The position numbers were made by a program, and so were the translations under genes. From Corythucha ciliata (taxonomy: Eukaryota; Arthropoda; Insecta; Hemiptera; Tingidae), in NCBI GenBank assembly GCA_038030265.1, contig CM075937.1:32840198-32904197 (forward strand): a stretch of 64,000 nt of DNA. The letters are read 5' to 3'. This document shows positions 45,535-58,325 of this stretch, one piece after another. The notes under the pieces were generated by a model. That model did not search any database. It saw nothing but the letters and a program-made list of their open reading frames with translations, and was not told where the DNA came from. Each line of letters opens with the position of its first letter. The stretch's first letter is position 1.

Positions 45535-46237
45535 CACTGAAGATGTGCTAGAAAAGGGTGACAACCGGTTCTGGTAAAATAAAAGCACCTTTCGTGAAGA
45601 CGATATTGTCTGTCTCAGTGATGGAAAACACCATCGGGACATCGTCGCATTACTAAACCATAGAGCAAGAAAGGGTTGACAAAACAGAAGAAGGTATAGG
45701 GAGAACAAAGCTATTACTGTCTACTAGGTTTTTAACGAGCTAATGTACACCTAGTCACCTACACACCTTCGGACACGGAACCTGTAGTTAGTGTTACGGC
45801 TCGAAGAATAATTTATTGAGTAAACACTATACAAAAAAAACTCTGTTTTTGAACTGAACGCAGCGCTACGAGCCTTTCTCGAAGCGCACCGGGAGCTACA
45901 GTTGAAGTTACCCGCGGAAACATGAAAAGGGAGAGACTGTTATGATTTTGTTTTCGAGTCAGCACCGAGCAGCACATCAGACTAAGGTAACTATACAACC
46001 GAGTGAGCCCATCCGGCATTATGGGGTAGATAAAGTTGATAGTTAGTGGGTAGGAGGGGTGCCTGCGTGGAATCGGAAGTATTATGGAGTGTCCCACGAG
46101 GCTTTATTAAATTTATGATAATTTTATCTACCCTAATATTAGAGAACCTATAGTTACACACAGGTACCGACAATTCCCGCCATACGTGGTCCTTGAGTGA
46201 GGGGAGGGCTTTGTGATTGGCTGGTGAGCGTAACTTA

Positions 46238-46238
46238 C

Positions 46239-46277
<39 letters not shown>
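46238..46277 (-). repeat. (TAA)n tail of LINE copy A
   Basis: About 13 TAA units at the 3' end of the minus-strand LINE, typical of tandem-repeat LINE tails. Copy B has a shorter, interrupted tract near 48639-48671. Confidence 0.85.
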
Positions 46278-47305
46278 GTAATTTATTATCAGCACTAGAT
46301 GCACTACAAACGTGACGTTGTAAAACAACGTCAAAAATACAGATCAGTAATCAACATGAGGGGATCGTTGTGAATTCCGAGATGGAATAGGGAGCCATAT
46401 CCAAAAAACGCTCCTTGATCTGCCTTTTGAACTTCCCCTGCGGCAATCCTTTGAGACTAGCGTCGAAACCATTGAACAGCTGTGGACCAAGCACACGCGA
46501 ATTCAGTGCTTGTGAACAGCTGAGGCGGCATCTCTCCACATCTATATTGTTGCGGCCCCTCGTGAGATGCTCATGCGAGGAGGGCCGAAGTTCCCCACGG
46601 TCGACCAGATCTTTAGTGTGGCATAATATTTCGGTTAAAAACACGCCATAAAGGTTTCACCCGCGCTAGAATTCGGATCGCCTTTTTTTGGAGTTTGAAG
46701 AACCTCCCGGTGTGAGGGGAGTTCCCCCAAGCAGCTATGCCATATACCATCCTCGAGTGAAAAATCGCAAAGCACGTCATCCGCTGCGTACAACTCGATA
46801 CGGAGAGAGATAGGCGCCGGAACACGAACAGAGACCGAGAGAGTGCCCGGCACAACTTGTCAACCTGGGGTGCCCACGACAGGCGAGAGTCAAGGGTAAG
46901 CCCTAGAAACTCAACCCTGTCACACGATGCCGACGCACAGGTGAGGCTCAGTTGCAGATCCTGGGTCTTTGCCTTGTTAAGAACAATGCGGTTCGCCAGG
47001 CACCAGTCGCCTATGATAGCGGTGGTCCGCTCCGAGGTACGAGAAGCCTCGTCAATATCAGATCCTGCGCTAACCACGGTCACGTCATCAGCGTACAGGA
47101 AGGCCCGCGAGTGGGACGACTGCAGGTTCACCGGTAGATCATTGACGAATACGTTAAAAAACGAAGGCCCAGTTATGGAACTCTGTTTAATCCCGATATC
47201 CTGTGCAGGAGAAAGATCCGACGTTTTCCCTTCATAAGTGACCACTTGCCGCCATCCCGCAATCGAATAGATAATGGTATCCACGGCGAGGTTGGATAAC
47301 CCCAA
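46278..47305 (-). pseudogene. LINE reverse transcriptase C-terminal part, copy A
   Basis: From 47305 downward the frame shows KTSDLSP...SSITGPSFFNVFVNDLP (palm block), then AFLYADDVTVV with the catalytic YADD box, then NRIVLNKAKTQDL and VEFLGLTLDSRLSW, and the thumb region (HSRMVYGIAAWG). A gap near 46650 shifts the frame, and the C-terminal region continues in another frame to a stop near 46351. This order is that of Jockey/I-group LINEs. The 5' part (endonuclease and RT fingers) is absent because the copia LTR lies immediately upstream at 47320. Not functional. Confidence 0.85.
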
Positions 47306-47319
47306 GTACTTTAAATTTG

Positions 47320-47491
47320 TGTTGTTTTAAATCAAGACGAACGAATATTTTATTGAAAAACGGGAAAAAGATTGTACATAGCGGAAAAACCGAACGAATA
47401 ACAAAAAAACCTTGTTGGTTGAGATAAGGTGATAACAGAGCAGAGAGTTAGAGAGTCGTCGCGCGCCAAGAGTTAAAAATAATCTTCAACA
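47320..47491 (-). repeat. Copia LTR, duplicated copy
   Basis: Runs tgttgttttaaatcaagacg (left, plus strand) to ttcaaca, so on the element's strand it starts TG and ends CA with the short inverted repeat tgttg/caaca. About 97% like 49751-49920 by eye, and followed on its inner side by only about 110 bp of pol. Confidence 0.8.
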
Positions 47492-48671
47492 CTTTCCCTT
47501 ATTTTGAATTCTGTAGTCCAAGTCTCTCTCTTAGATCTCGAAGACGGGTGCGAGGCAGTGGTTTGGTCAGAATGTCCGCCAACGGTTAGCATGTTTTTCT
47601 TGAATGGCATCAAGTTCTGCGTCGAATATTTCTTTCATTTGTCACAATTGACCCAGCCGTTTCACCGGTATTGATTTTTTTGAAATGGTAATTTTTAGTC
47701 GCTTCTGGCAAAATTTTGTGAAAAAATAAAAGTAGTTCAACTCTCAGTTGAGTGATGTAATCTCTGACGCTACTATAGTACTGGTGATATGTTGATTTTT
47801 AACATTTGTGGACAAAGTTGGTGGGCATAACCACTTTTTTTTAACAAAACCTATTTTCATCGCCCTGTACAGAATATTTTACGAGCCTTCAAAAATTTGG
47901 CAAATATGGTTCCTGACCGTAAATTTTATTAGCTTTCACTGAAGATGTGCTAGAAAAGGGTGACAACCGGTTCTGGTAAAATAAAAGCACCTTTCGTGAA
48001 GACGATATTGTTTGTCTCAGTGATGGAAAACACCATCGGGAAATCGTCGCATTACTAAACCATAGAGCAAGAAAGGGTTGACAAAACAGAAGAAGGTATA
48101 GGGAGAACAAAGCTATTACTGTCTACTAGGTTTTTAACGAGCTAATGTACACCTAGTCACCTACACACCTTCGGACACGGAACCTGTAGTTAGTGTTACG
48201 GCTCGAAGAATAATTTATTGAGTAAACACTATACAAAAAAAACTCTGTTTTTGAACTGAACGCAGCGCTACGAGCCTTTCTCGAAGCGCACCGGGAGCTA
48301 CAGTTGAAGTTACCCGCGGAAACATGAAAAGGGAGAGACTGTTATGATTTTGTTTTCGAGTCAGCACCGAGCAGCACATCAGACTAAGGTAACTATACAA
48401 CCGAGTGAGCCCATCCGGCATTTTGGGGTAGATAAAGTTGATAGTTAGTTGGTAGGAGGGGTGCGTGGAATCGGAAGTATTATGGAGAGTCCCACGAGGC
48501 TTTATTAAATTTATGATAATTTTATCTACCCTAATATTAGAGAACCTATAGTTACACACAGGTACCGACAATTCCCGCCATACGTGGTCCTTGAGTGAGG
48601 GGAGGGCTTTGTGATTGGCTGGTGAGCGTAACTTACATAATAATAATAATAATAATAGTAATAATAATAAT

Positions 48672-49736
48672 CAGCACTAGATGCACTACAAGATGCACGT
48701 TGTAAAACAACGTCAAAAATACAGATCAGTAATCAACATGAGGGGATCGTTGTGAATTCCGAGATGGAATAGGGAGCCATATCCAAAAAACGCTCCTTGA
48801 TCTGCCTTTTGAAGTTCCCCTGCGGCAATCCTTTGAGACTAGCGTCGAAACCATTGAACAGCTGTGGACCAAGCACACGCGAATTCAGTGCTTGTGAACA
48901 GCTGAGGCGGCATCTCTCCACATCTATATTGTTGCGGCCCCTCGTGAGATGCTCATGCGAGGAGGGCCGAAGTTCCCCACGGTCGACCAGATCTTTAGTG
49001 TGGCATAATATTTCGGTTAAAAACACGCCATAAAAGGTAGGGATCTTCAGCTGTCTGAAAAGACTACGACAAGGCGTACGAGGTTTCACCCGCGCTAGAA
49101 TTCGGATCGCCTTTTTTTGGAGTTTGAAGAACCTCCCGGTGTGAGGGGAGTTCCCCCAAGCAGCTATGCCATATACCATCCTCGAGTGAAAAATCGCAAA
49201 GCACGTCATCCGCTGCGTACAACTCGATACGGAGAGAGATAGGCGCCGGAACACGAACAGGGACCGAGAGAGTGCCCGGCACAACTTGTCAACCTGGGGT
49301 GCCCACGACAGGCGAGAGTCAAGGGTAAGCCCTAGAAACTCAACCCTGTCACACGATGCCGACGCACAGGTGAGGCTCAGTTGCAGATCCTGGGTCTTTG
49401 CCTTGTTAAGAACAATGCGGTTCGCCAGGCACCAATATCGCCGATGATAGCGGTGGTCCGCTCCGAGGTACGAGAAGCCTCGTCAATATCAGATCCTGCG
49501 CTAACCACGGTCACGTCATCAGCGTACAGGAAGGCCCGCGAGTGGGACGACTGCAGGTTCACCGGTAGATCATTGACGAATACGTTAAAAAACGAAGGCC
49601 CAGTTATGGAACTCTGTTTAATCCCGATATCCTGTGCAGGAGAAAGATCCGACGTTTTCCCTTCATAAGTGACCACTTGCCGCCATCCCGCAATCGAATA
49701 GATCATGGTATCCACGGCGAGGTTGGATAACCCCAA
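48672..49736 (-). pseudogene. LINE reverse transcriptase C-terminal part, copy B
   Basis: Same segment as copy A, with FLYADD at about 49520. It keeps the 46 bp missing from copy A, so the region around RTPCRSLFRQLKIPTFYGVF is intact. It carries instead a small insertion near 49437 that changes frame right after the TTAIIGD segment. Each copy is therefore broken at a different place, and both breaks arose after the duplication. Confidence 0.85.
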
Positions 49737-49750
49737 GTACTTTAGTTTTG

Positions 49751-49920
49751 TGTTGTTTTAAATCAAGACGAACGAATATTTTATTGAAAAACGGCAAAAA
49801 GATTGTACATAGCGGAAAAACCGAACGAATAACAAAAAAACCTTGTTGGTTGAGATAAGGTGATAACAGAGCAGAGAGTGAGAGTCCTCGCGCGCCAAGA
49901 GTTAAAAATAATCTTCAACA
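49751..49920 (-). repeat. Copia 3' LTR, 170 bp
   Basis: TG...CA boundaries with tgttg/caaca tips. It overlaps the last codons of the pol frame. No matching 5' LTR is found to the right of 53.1 kb, so the element is 5' truncated. Confidence 0.8.
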
Positions 49921-52900
49921 CTTTCCCTTATTTTGAATTCTGTAGTCCAAGTCTCTCTCTTAGATCTCGAAGACGGGTGCGAGGCAGTGGTTTGGTCAGA
50001 ATGTCCGCCAACGGTTAGCATGTTTTTCTTGATTCGATCTCGAATGAAAAGATATTTTCGTTGTATATGTTTTGAACGGAAATGAAATTCAGGATTGTCC
50101 GCCTGACGTTTGGCAGATTCGTTGTCAATTTGCAGAATCGGAACATCTGACAAGCCGATTAATTCCTTGAATAGTCGAGAAATCCATATGGTTCCTTTTA
50201 AGCCATGGTTAGCTTCAACTATTTCAGCCTCACAGGTGGAGTCTGCGACTGATACCTGCCGACGGCTCAACCAAGTTATGGCAGCATCCGCAAACAGGAT
50301 GATCACTCCACTAGTGGAGCGTAGCGAATCCGGGCATCCCGCGAAGTCTGCGTCGCTGTAGCATTGGAGCAGCCGATTCTTGGGGTTCGATCGATAAACC
50401 AGCTCCAAATCGATGGTTCCAGCCAGATAACGGATTAATCGTTTTACTTGTGTCACGTTTTCTTCTGCGGGATTCTCTAAGTAACGTGAAAGGACGCACA
50501 TGCTGAAGGCGATATCAAAACGAGTTCCTCGAGCTACATAGAGAAGGGCACCGACAGCCGAATGATACGGGAAATTCGGAACTTTCCCTGACTTGTGAGT
50601 CCTGAGTTTTTCCATAGGCGTGAGAACGGAGTTACATCCTTCCATGTTGAATCGGCAGAGGATTTTTCTAATGTATGCTGCTTGACTGACTACGATGTCA
50701 CCGTCGCGTTGGGTGATCTCAAGTCCGAGAAAGTAGGACGCTTCTTTTGAAACGATGTCGAAGCGTGACCTAAGCTGTTCGATGAATTTATTCAGTTCGA
50801 ACTGACTAGTAGCCGCCATCAGTCCGTCGTCAACGTACAGCACAACGATGAGTTTGCCAGTCACCGTGTGACTACATGTAGATGCAGGGATCTTCCCAAC
50901 TTTGGCGAAATCCTGAGCCGAGCATGAAATCTTCGAATCTTCTGTTCCAACAGCGTGGAGCCTGCTTAAGTCCGTATAAACTTCTTTTAAGGCGACAAAC
51001 TCGACTTGTTCCGTCTGCACACCCTTCGGGATGCTTCATATAAATTTCCTCTTCAACGTCACCGTATAGGAAAGCGGTAGAAACGTCAAACTGCCACAGG
51101 AGCATTTTATTTGACGCAGCGATGGCAAGAAGTGATCGTATCACTTCTAGGCGTGCAACAGGACTGAAGGTATCGGTGTAGTCAATTCCTGGACGTTGAG
51201 AGCATCTCTCGAGCATAACTAATCTCGCGCGATATTTTTAGGTGCTCCCATCAGGATTTTGCTTAATGCGGAAAACCCACTTGTTGTGTAAGGCCCTTTT
51301 TCCGGGAGAGAGTTCTGTCAATGTCCAAGCGTTGTTTTTACGCATCGAAGTTATTTCTGCGTCCATGGCCGAATGCCATTCGTCGCCATCTTCACTTTGA
51401 ATGGCTTCATTATATGTTTTCGATTCGACATCCGACAGATGAACTTCTGCGAAGCTAGACGCCACGAAATCGTCATGCCAGGCCGGACGTCTCCTTTCTC
51501 TCGATGATCGCCTGACACCCTCATAGTCGGTGTCTGGTTCTTATTCGTCATTTGAATTGTCGGAATGAATGTCATTTTCTCTCGTTGGGTTTTGGAATGT
51601 TAACGACTTCACCACTCTCTTTCGATGTCGCTAGGCGTTGCGACTTTCCCATTACATTCATTTCCTACTTTCTCCTGAAAAACGACGTCACGTGAAACAA
51701 TAATGTCTCTTTTTTCAGGGATATATATTCTATATCGCTCATCGCCATCATATCCGACTAGAAAGCCAACCAATGCTTTTGGGTCCATTTTTCGTCTCTT
51801 TTGCACCGGACGATGGACGTAACATTTTGAACCAATGATGCGTAGATGTTTGATTCGTGGCTTCTGGCCATGCCAGAGTTCGAATGGCGTTTTGTCTGCG
51901 ACTGGTGATTTTCCGACACGGTTGAGAATGTATCCAGCGGTTGTGACTAATTCTGTCCAAATGGCGGCAGAAAATCGAACGTCAGGATTTCCATACTTGA
52001 GAGTTCGCGCCATTTCTACGATTGTCCGATTTTCACGCTCAACTGCGCCGTTTTGTTCTTGGGTGTATGGTGCTGTCAGGCGCTGGTTCACGCCTAATTC
52101 TCGAAGAATTGTACGGACTTCGTTATTGTCGAATTCCCCGCCGTTGTCGCTGAGGAATTCTTCGACTTGGTGACCAAGCGTGCGAGCTTTTGCTAGTACT
52201 TCGCGCAGAGCCTCCGTGACCTCTGATTTTTTCCGCGCCACAAAACAGTGACGATACCTGGTGTAGTGGTCCTTGATAACGATTAAGTAGCGCCGACCAC
52301 TAAAAGACGGATCGAACGGTCCAAAAGCGTCTTGAGCTCACCTGGTGCCGATGCTTGTACTCTGGTTCCAAAGGGTAAACGATGGGCCTTTCCGAGCTGG
52401 CACGACTCGCAAATTTCATTGGCAGCTGGCACCTTGATTCCCAGTTCGGAATTAAGCTTCAATCTAACGTAGCGCTTGTCCATATGGCCCCATCGTTCGT
52501 GGTAGAGCTGAAGTGTTCGATCACTCTCTGCTACACTGGTACAAACCTCTGCTGGTTGAACTGTGTGAAACGAGGCGCGGTGTAGAGTTCCTCCCGTATT
52601 TCGTGAGCCTGTAAAAATCGTTTGACCATCGATGCTGAACTGACAGTCAGAATCAGAGGATTCGAACTTGCTGCCAGGGTTCCGATCGTGGGCTGCAAGG
52701 ACTGAGAATAAATTTCGAGATATTGTAGGGACAAACCACACGTTGTTCAACGTAATTATTCGTAATTTTCCGTTGACGTAGTTGGCGACTTCGATCGCCC
52801 CACTGCCGAGAGCTTTGGTGACCTCCTTTCCCGCCGCTTTGACGGTAGCATCTGTGCTCACCGGAAATGGTTTGTAGTCAGTAAACCAGTGTAAATTTGA

Positions 52901-53100
52901 TGTGACATGACGAGTAGCTCCGTTATCAATCCACCACTGGTCGTTCGTGGTTGCTATATTCACGTCACTGCTGATTGAAACCAGTGCTACATGCGTGTCT
53001 GTCACTACTGCACGTGAGCTACTTTGTTCACACACGCTACCAGCCGCACGCGCTGTTCCAGATCCGCCACCCCGCTTTATTACAGTGCTTTTGGCCACTC
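49902..53100 (-). pseudogene. Ty1/copia-type pol, 5' truncated and broken
   Basis: Minus-strand order is that of copia: protease (WWIDNGATRHVT near 52920), GAG-preintegrase with the CESCQLGKAHRLPFG motif (near 52400), integrase core (LSDNGGEF near 52140; QNGAVERENRTIVEMART near 52020), RT (DTFSPVARLEVIRSLLAIA near 51150; DVSTAFLYGD; LKRSLYGLKQAPRCW; LYVDDGL near 50830), then RNase H (DADFAGCP near 50350) ending at 49902. It is dead: the protease triad reads DNG where D-S/T-G is expected, a frame change lies near 52300, stops at about 51609 and 51239, and another frame change near 50880. Gag and the 5' LTR are missing. Position and orientation show it inserted in the LINE. Confidence 0.9.
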
Positions 53101-53361
53101 CCACTCTTGACCATGGACTAATCAAAACTTGCCATTCTCCACTCGTGCAGGGAAGCAAATGCAGTAATAATTTGATGGACATAAAGTACACGATTATTGC
53201 CAAATGTCCACTTTGGTGAAACCATACATTTCAGGACGTTTCTACTTCATCATAATAACCCATAATAATTACTAATACTTGGAGGGGTCTAACGTAATCG
53301 GAGAGTAAAATTTACGCCGTCGCACCCACAATACTGTAAACGGAGTATTTTTTACGTGTAT

Positions 53362-53379
53362 TTTTTTTTTTTTTTTTAA
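53362..53379. repeat. Poly-T tract
   Basis: A run of about 18 T just right of the copia remnant. Simple sequence. Confidence 0.8.
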
Positions 53380-54500
53380 TTACAAGTTGCTTGTGTGCCC
53401 TTTCACGAAGATGGTGGTTACTCCCTCCTCAAAAGAACACTTGAAAGATAGCATAGCTGAAGGGAAAAACCTCCCACACCAACACTCCGACTTCCAATCT
53501 ACGTTGAACACGCCAGGCATAAAATATTCTCCGCGTTTCCATTCCAGGGATAGGTCTCATAAGAGCATACTGATCGACGAATCGACGAGGGATTCCGTAT
53601 TTCAGAGGAGTCACGTTTTATTTACAATCCAATAACAGGATGGAAAACGATTGAATTACTCGTAAAAATCGTGAAAAATCGATCCATTGAAGTTGTTATA
53701 TGCATGGAACGTGTTTCAGGCTCTTTCGGCGTGATGAGAATTAAAATACATTTCTAACCAACTTATGATCCATAAAACTTTCTCATTTTCACGAAGCTAT
53801 CCGGATAGTAACGTTCGAATGAAAAAAACAAAACAAAAAACATAGCGTCACCACTCAGAGCGATCTAATGCGTGCGAACACGCGATATAAAAGTTAATCA
53901 AAGTTGCAACGGAATCAGCTCCTCGCCCCCACGATATTACTATGAATACATAATTTCATGAAAATTCCAATCTTGGAGATAGGCAGTGCCCTTCACGACA
54001 CTGTTGTAATGCTGTCACGACGCCTACCTTGGTTGTCATTCAGCTGAATACAGTAAGGAGGAAGAGGCAATTGTGCCTTAAGGACCCAGGCCAAAGGTCA
54101 TTACAGCATGATGATTTCAGTCGTTTATTTGAACAGATTGGTTTGCTATTTGCATTTGATAATTGACTCTGATCGTAAATTATAGAATCAGTCTATAATG
54201 TTGCAAAGAGAAGGCCGTAATAAGGACGAAGGAGAGGCATATTGATCGAAGGAAATATTAACGTCTATTTTATAGTGCATATTGAGGGTGAAACAAAGGT
54301 GATTCCATGATTGCCATCCACCCTTGTAATGAAGAGATGAATGAACTGATGGAAGTTCGCGTGAGCAGATTATAAGCCGGAATAACCAAATTTACGCTTC
54401 AGAGAAAGTGAAACTAACGAGCTAAAATTTTGCTATTCTCCCCTTGGTAATCAGTTGTATCTAACTGACATTGATTTATGTCTTTGATGTTTTTGCTTAG
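53380..54500 (+). other. Intron end, no gene recognised
   Basis: No domain or repeat identified. The right end (gatgtttttgcttag, 54500) is the acceptor of the LDLa exon. Confidence 0.45.
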
Positions 54501-54635
54501 GTTCTTTCGTTGTGGACTGCAATAGCACGGAACCGGTTTTCCACTGCGACATATCAATGTGCGTTCGAACTTCTGCGCTGTGTAATGGAATTCCTGAGTG
54601 TCCAGAGGGGCAGGATGAAACCGTCCAACAATGCG
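54501..54635 (+). CDS. LDL-receptor class A domain exon
   Basis: A 135-nt exon bounded by a good acceptor (ttttgcttag|gt) and donor (tgcg|gtgagt), open in one frame, phase 1 at both ends as usual for LDLa modules. The translation has six Cys with spacings 8-4-6-5-10: FHCDISMC, SALCNGIPEC, PEGQDETVQQC. The C-terminal half matches the family's calcium loop 'C-D-G-x-x-D-C-x-D-G-S-D-E', but the first Asp is Asn, two others are Glu and Ser is Gln. The last Asp-Glu pair is kept, so calcium binding is possible but weakened. Such domains occur in lipoprotein receptors, LGR-type GPCRs, modular proteases and matrix proteins, and which one this is cannot be told from a single exon. The acceptor phase matches the signal-peptide exon at 16544-16640. 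Further exons should lie beyond 64 kb. Confidence 0.85.
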
Positions 54636-57600
54636 GTGAGTATTTCCGTTATGTTTCTTCTTAGGATTAGGATTGTGTATGCTTTACAAAAACTGGAAAT
54701 AAGAATACAAGAATAAATAACAGAAGTTCTTCTGCCCGCAGAGAAGTAGTACAATATACATAAATATTTTTCATTACGAGTTCGGAAAATATCGCGCGAG
54801 TGTTGTTTGGCGAGCGAGGAAATTACACGAGCAACGATATTTTGATTTTCTAGTCTGGTTAATTGACCAGAGCCTAACATTTTAGCCACTGGAGCGTGAA
54901 AAGCAATTTTTCGCTTAACTTCGCGCTTCTGACCCGTTCAGAAGGATATTCATGTAAAATTTGAACTCTGAAAAAAATCTGATTTCGCAGGTTTTTACTG
55001 CATCAAAAATTAAATTTCGCGCTTTTTAACTATTCAAAAAGCAATTTTTCACTACCCTATCACCGTCCCAAGTGAATGTACTCGTGAGGTAGTAATAATT
55101 TTAGTTTTGGAGCGACTAGGTTGAAATTAACGGAGTGTATGGCTGGGAGGCGTGTAGGTACCAACTATGGTATAGGTTCTTCAACAATACCAATTCAGGG
55201 TTAAGTAGTAAAAAAAACGTATTTTAACGTGAATACGTTATACGGGAGTATAGGGACCAATTCAGCAAAGTGGCAAAATGGATCTCACAACGCGTGCACC
55301 GCCTAGTATTGGTGGTGCTGGGTGGAGGGTGTTGGAGTGGTAGAGGGATATCACACCAACACCAAGACACCAACTCAAGCCTGAACAAATGAACAGAACA
55401 GACAGCACAGCAGCCAAACGCCAAACTGCTTTGAATCTTGTAATATTTGTCTCGATTATCCACTCTGTCTGTTGACGGCTGGGAAAGAGAATGGACAACA
55501 TAGGCAATGCTGATGAAAAGTTCTTTTTAAGGATTTAAGTATTTTCCCCTGGCAAAACTATACTGTCATCTCTTGCTGGTTCAAGTAACGATAACAGTGT
55601 GAGTAAAAGGTCAGACTGGCGGGTAGTTGAAATAGAGGCTGACGGGATTTTTTTTTTTTTCATTTTTTCATGAAAAGTACGAGGGAAAAAATGTTACTTT
55701 GAATGTAATGCACTTGTACGTATTCACGTTAAACTCCGGGTCCGTGAATCTAGAGCCAATAAATTGATGATTCGCTTAAACCGAAATGCATTAAGGGGAG
55801 AACTCGTGATAAAACCGTCGTACCCGATTCTTTCATTCGTCTCCAAAAACCGATTCGTCTCATTCTTGTTCTAATTTGCATTCTGTACCTTAATAAAGTG
55901 TGTACGTGAGTGTGGGAAGGGAGGCTTTTAGTAAGGCCTCCAAACGATAGCATGTGAAGGGAAACATGTATATAAAAAGGTTTATTTGAGCAGCTTGTTT
56001 TGCCAATCTAAACTGACACGTTCCGCAATTTCAATTCACCTCATATTATCTTTGAATTCTTCCTACCCGAATTCACGTACATACGAATAAACCATCAATT
56101 TCGCGAGCTTGAGGATCAGGAGTATGCAACGTGATTATGTTGAAATGTTTTATTCATTATAATTCGCTGACCCACGCAATCGTTCGCATATTCCCTTTAT
56201 GAACCACATTTTTTTCCCTCGTAGTTCCTGTAACAATGATACACATAACGAGCTGAAACAATTATAAAATAGGTAATAGGTATGCACTATGCAGGGTCTT
56301 AGGTTTAATATACAACATACATGCAGCGAATAACTATTTTGCCGTCGATTTCCCGCATATGCGTCATACATAAAAAACAATTGCTTTCCCTAAAGAAAAA
56401 AATCCGGGGTGATGAAATAAACCATTATATTGTCCACTTATAGATAGATATGCAAATATTACGTTTACTGTCCTGGGTGATTTGGAAAGGATCGCTTATA
56501 TTAAACGGTTAAAGAACATCACGTAAACCAGAATTGCTCAACTATAGTAGACGGATTTTAGTGACTTCTGCACTTAATTGATATTTACAAATAAAATTTG
56601 GTTTGAAAGGTTATTTACTGTGCCCCCCTCCCCCCTCATCAACATTTTGTATCACGCTGTCATCCCTTTATAAACTGTACTATTAAAATAGTGAAGCAAT
56701 ACCGCTTTTCTAATTACATTCGGTCTTTTGGTGGTAGGCATCGTGAAAGCAAGAATATACTCCGTTGGGGATGGTGGTTTGTTCGGGTGAAAGGATGAAG
56801 GAATTTTCTCGATCCGTGAAGCTAATTGCTAGGTATACATTAATTTATTCGCCTTTTCGGAGAGAGTTCAGGCTGACACGTCCAAGAGTGATAGTAGGGT
56901 CCTACTGAGACAATAAAATTACAAATGACTTAAACCTCAACCGTAGTTTCGAGCAGCCCTTTTCCTTAATTTCCTTTAACACCCAAAACTCATCCCTCAT
57001 CGCATTGGATTGAAACGATTTTTCTGCCATAGCCTTTTTTTACTCATTCCTTCGCGCTTTACATTTTTCCTCCTATAAGAGCATTAATTCCCTACTTATT
57101 GCAACGAAAGTTTCCCAATGTAATTAATTGATCTCATTGTTATCATTTATTTATCTAGTAATATACAACATATATCGATTATTATTTACTTATAAATATG
57201 CATCAATCATTCATCATTATTTATTATTATTACTGAAGGGTTATTATTAAGTATCAATATTAACTACATGATTATCCATTTGAGTCTTAGTGCGTCGTAT
57301 TCCTATTCGAGTACCCCTGAACATTTTTTCAAAGATCGCGTCAGAAGTCATTCAAATTGACTGTAAAACACTCAGTGACCCACGAAAAACGAAGTTTTAT
57401 GCCATAAATTCATTAACAAAGTTATCAGAGAGAATGTAATGGTGTCCGCTATACGAGACACTTATCATGCAGGCCGAAAAAATTAAGCCTCATGAATTAA
57501 TTTTTCATCAACTTGTTAACTCTTGACCAAAAATACTAAAATAAGGTAATTGTTCAAACGACATTATTAATTGAACATTTTGGCATTATAAACAAACAAG

Positions 57601-58325
57601 ACACCTTTCACCCAAACCACGTGGGAGGTGTGCTATGTGCTTCATATTGGACACCAAGCGTTCTATACTTGAAAAATCTAACGGTGTCTAAAGTAACTTG
57701 ATTTACCACGAAATGTTATCTTGGCCGAACTTAATTGTCTCCCAACCAGCACATCAATGCATTAAATCCCCCTTCATCGTGCGATATCCACGCAGTCAAG
57801 ATAAATTAACTTGTTCAGATTAACTCGGAAAAAGGAAAAGTACGAAAAGGGTGGTAGTTGGTGGAGCTGTTTTCAGCAGGAAACTGGGAGTGAACAATCA
57901 ATAAGTCCACTAATGGGGCACTCAGAATAAGAGTAATGAAGTTTAACCATCAACTACCTTACCATCAACTAAAGGAAGAAGCTGATGGCCAGTTCCGCTG
58001 AATTTGATGATATCACCTTCCTCAACCCAGCCAACACTAAAAATTACAACAAGATGGTGTCGAAAACCTCGAAAGTGTCCCTTATGTTGGACACTTCATG
58101 CATAAAGTCAGGAAAAACGTGTCCCACCACTATCAGTAAAGTTCATTCAACTCATAACCACCCTCTAACCCACTCCATCTCAAAATCCTGGTCAATTCTT
58201 GTATAGAGCAGTCTCCAAGTAGGTGTCAAAAATAAGGCACACAAAACGTCCAGACCCAAGACTCATTTGGACCCCCGGTACCTTAAAGAGTTATAATACA
58301 AAGCGTATTGAATAGCATATTACGA
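54636..58325. other. Unassigned sequence after the LDLa exon
   Basis: No further phase-1 exon with Cys-rich content was found. Near 54950-55060 there is weak minisatellite-like text ('aaaatctgatttcgcaggtttttactgc'). A T run lies near 55650. Confidence 0.4.

Larger units (their letters stand above)
45535..50032. repeat. Near-tandem segmental duplication (about 2.07 and 2.10 kb)
   Basis: Copy A 45535-47603 and copy B 47937-50032 match closely, with a 333-bp unrelated spacer (47604-47936). Each contains, on the minus strand, the last about 110 bp of copia pol, the copia 3' LTR, a LINE RT segment, its TAA tail and flanking sequence beginning cactgaagatgtgctag. Differences include a 46-bp gap in copy A near 46650 and a shorter TAA tract in copy B. 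Confidence 0.9.

Noticed and set aside
46128..46334. Poly-tyrosine open frame
   Set aside because: It is a translation of the (TAA)n tail of the LINE.
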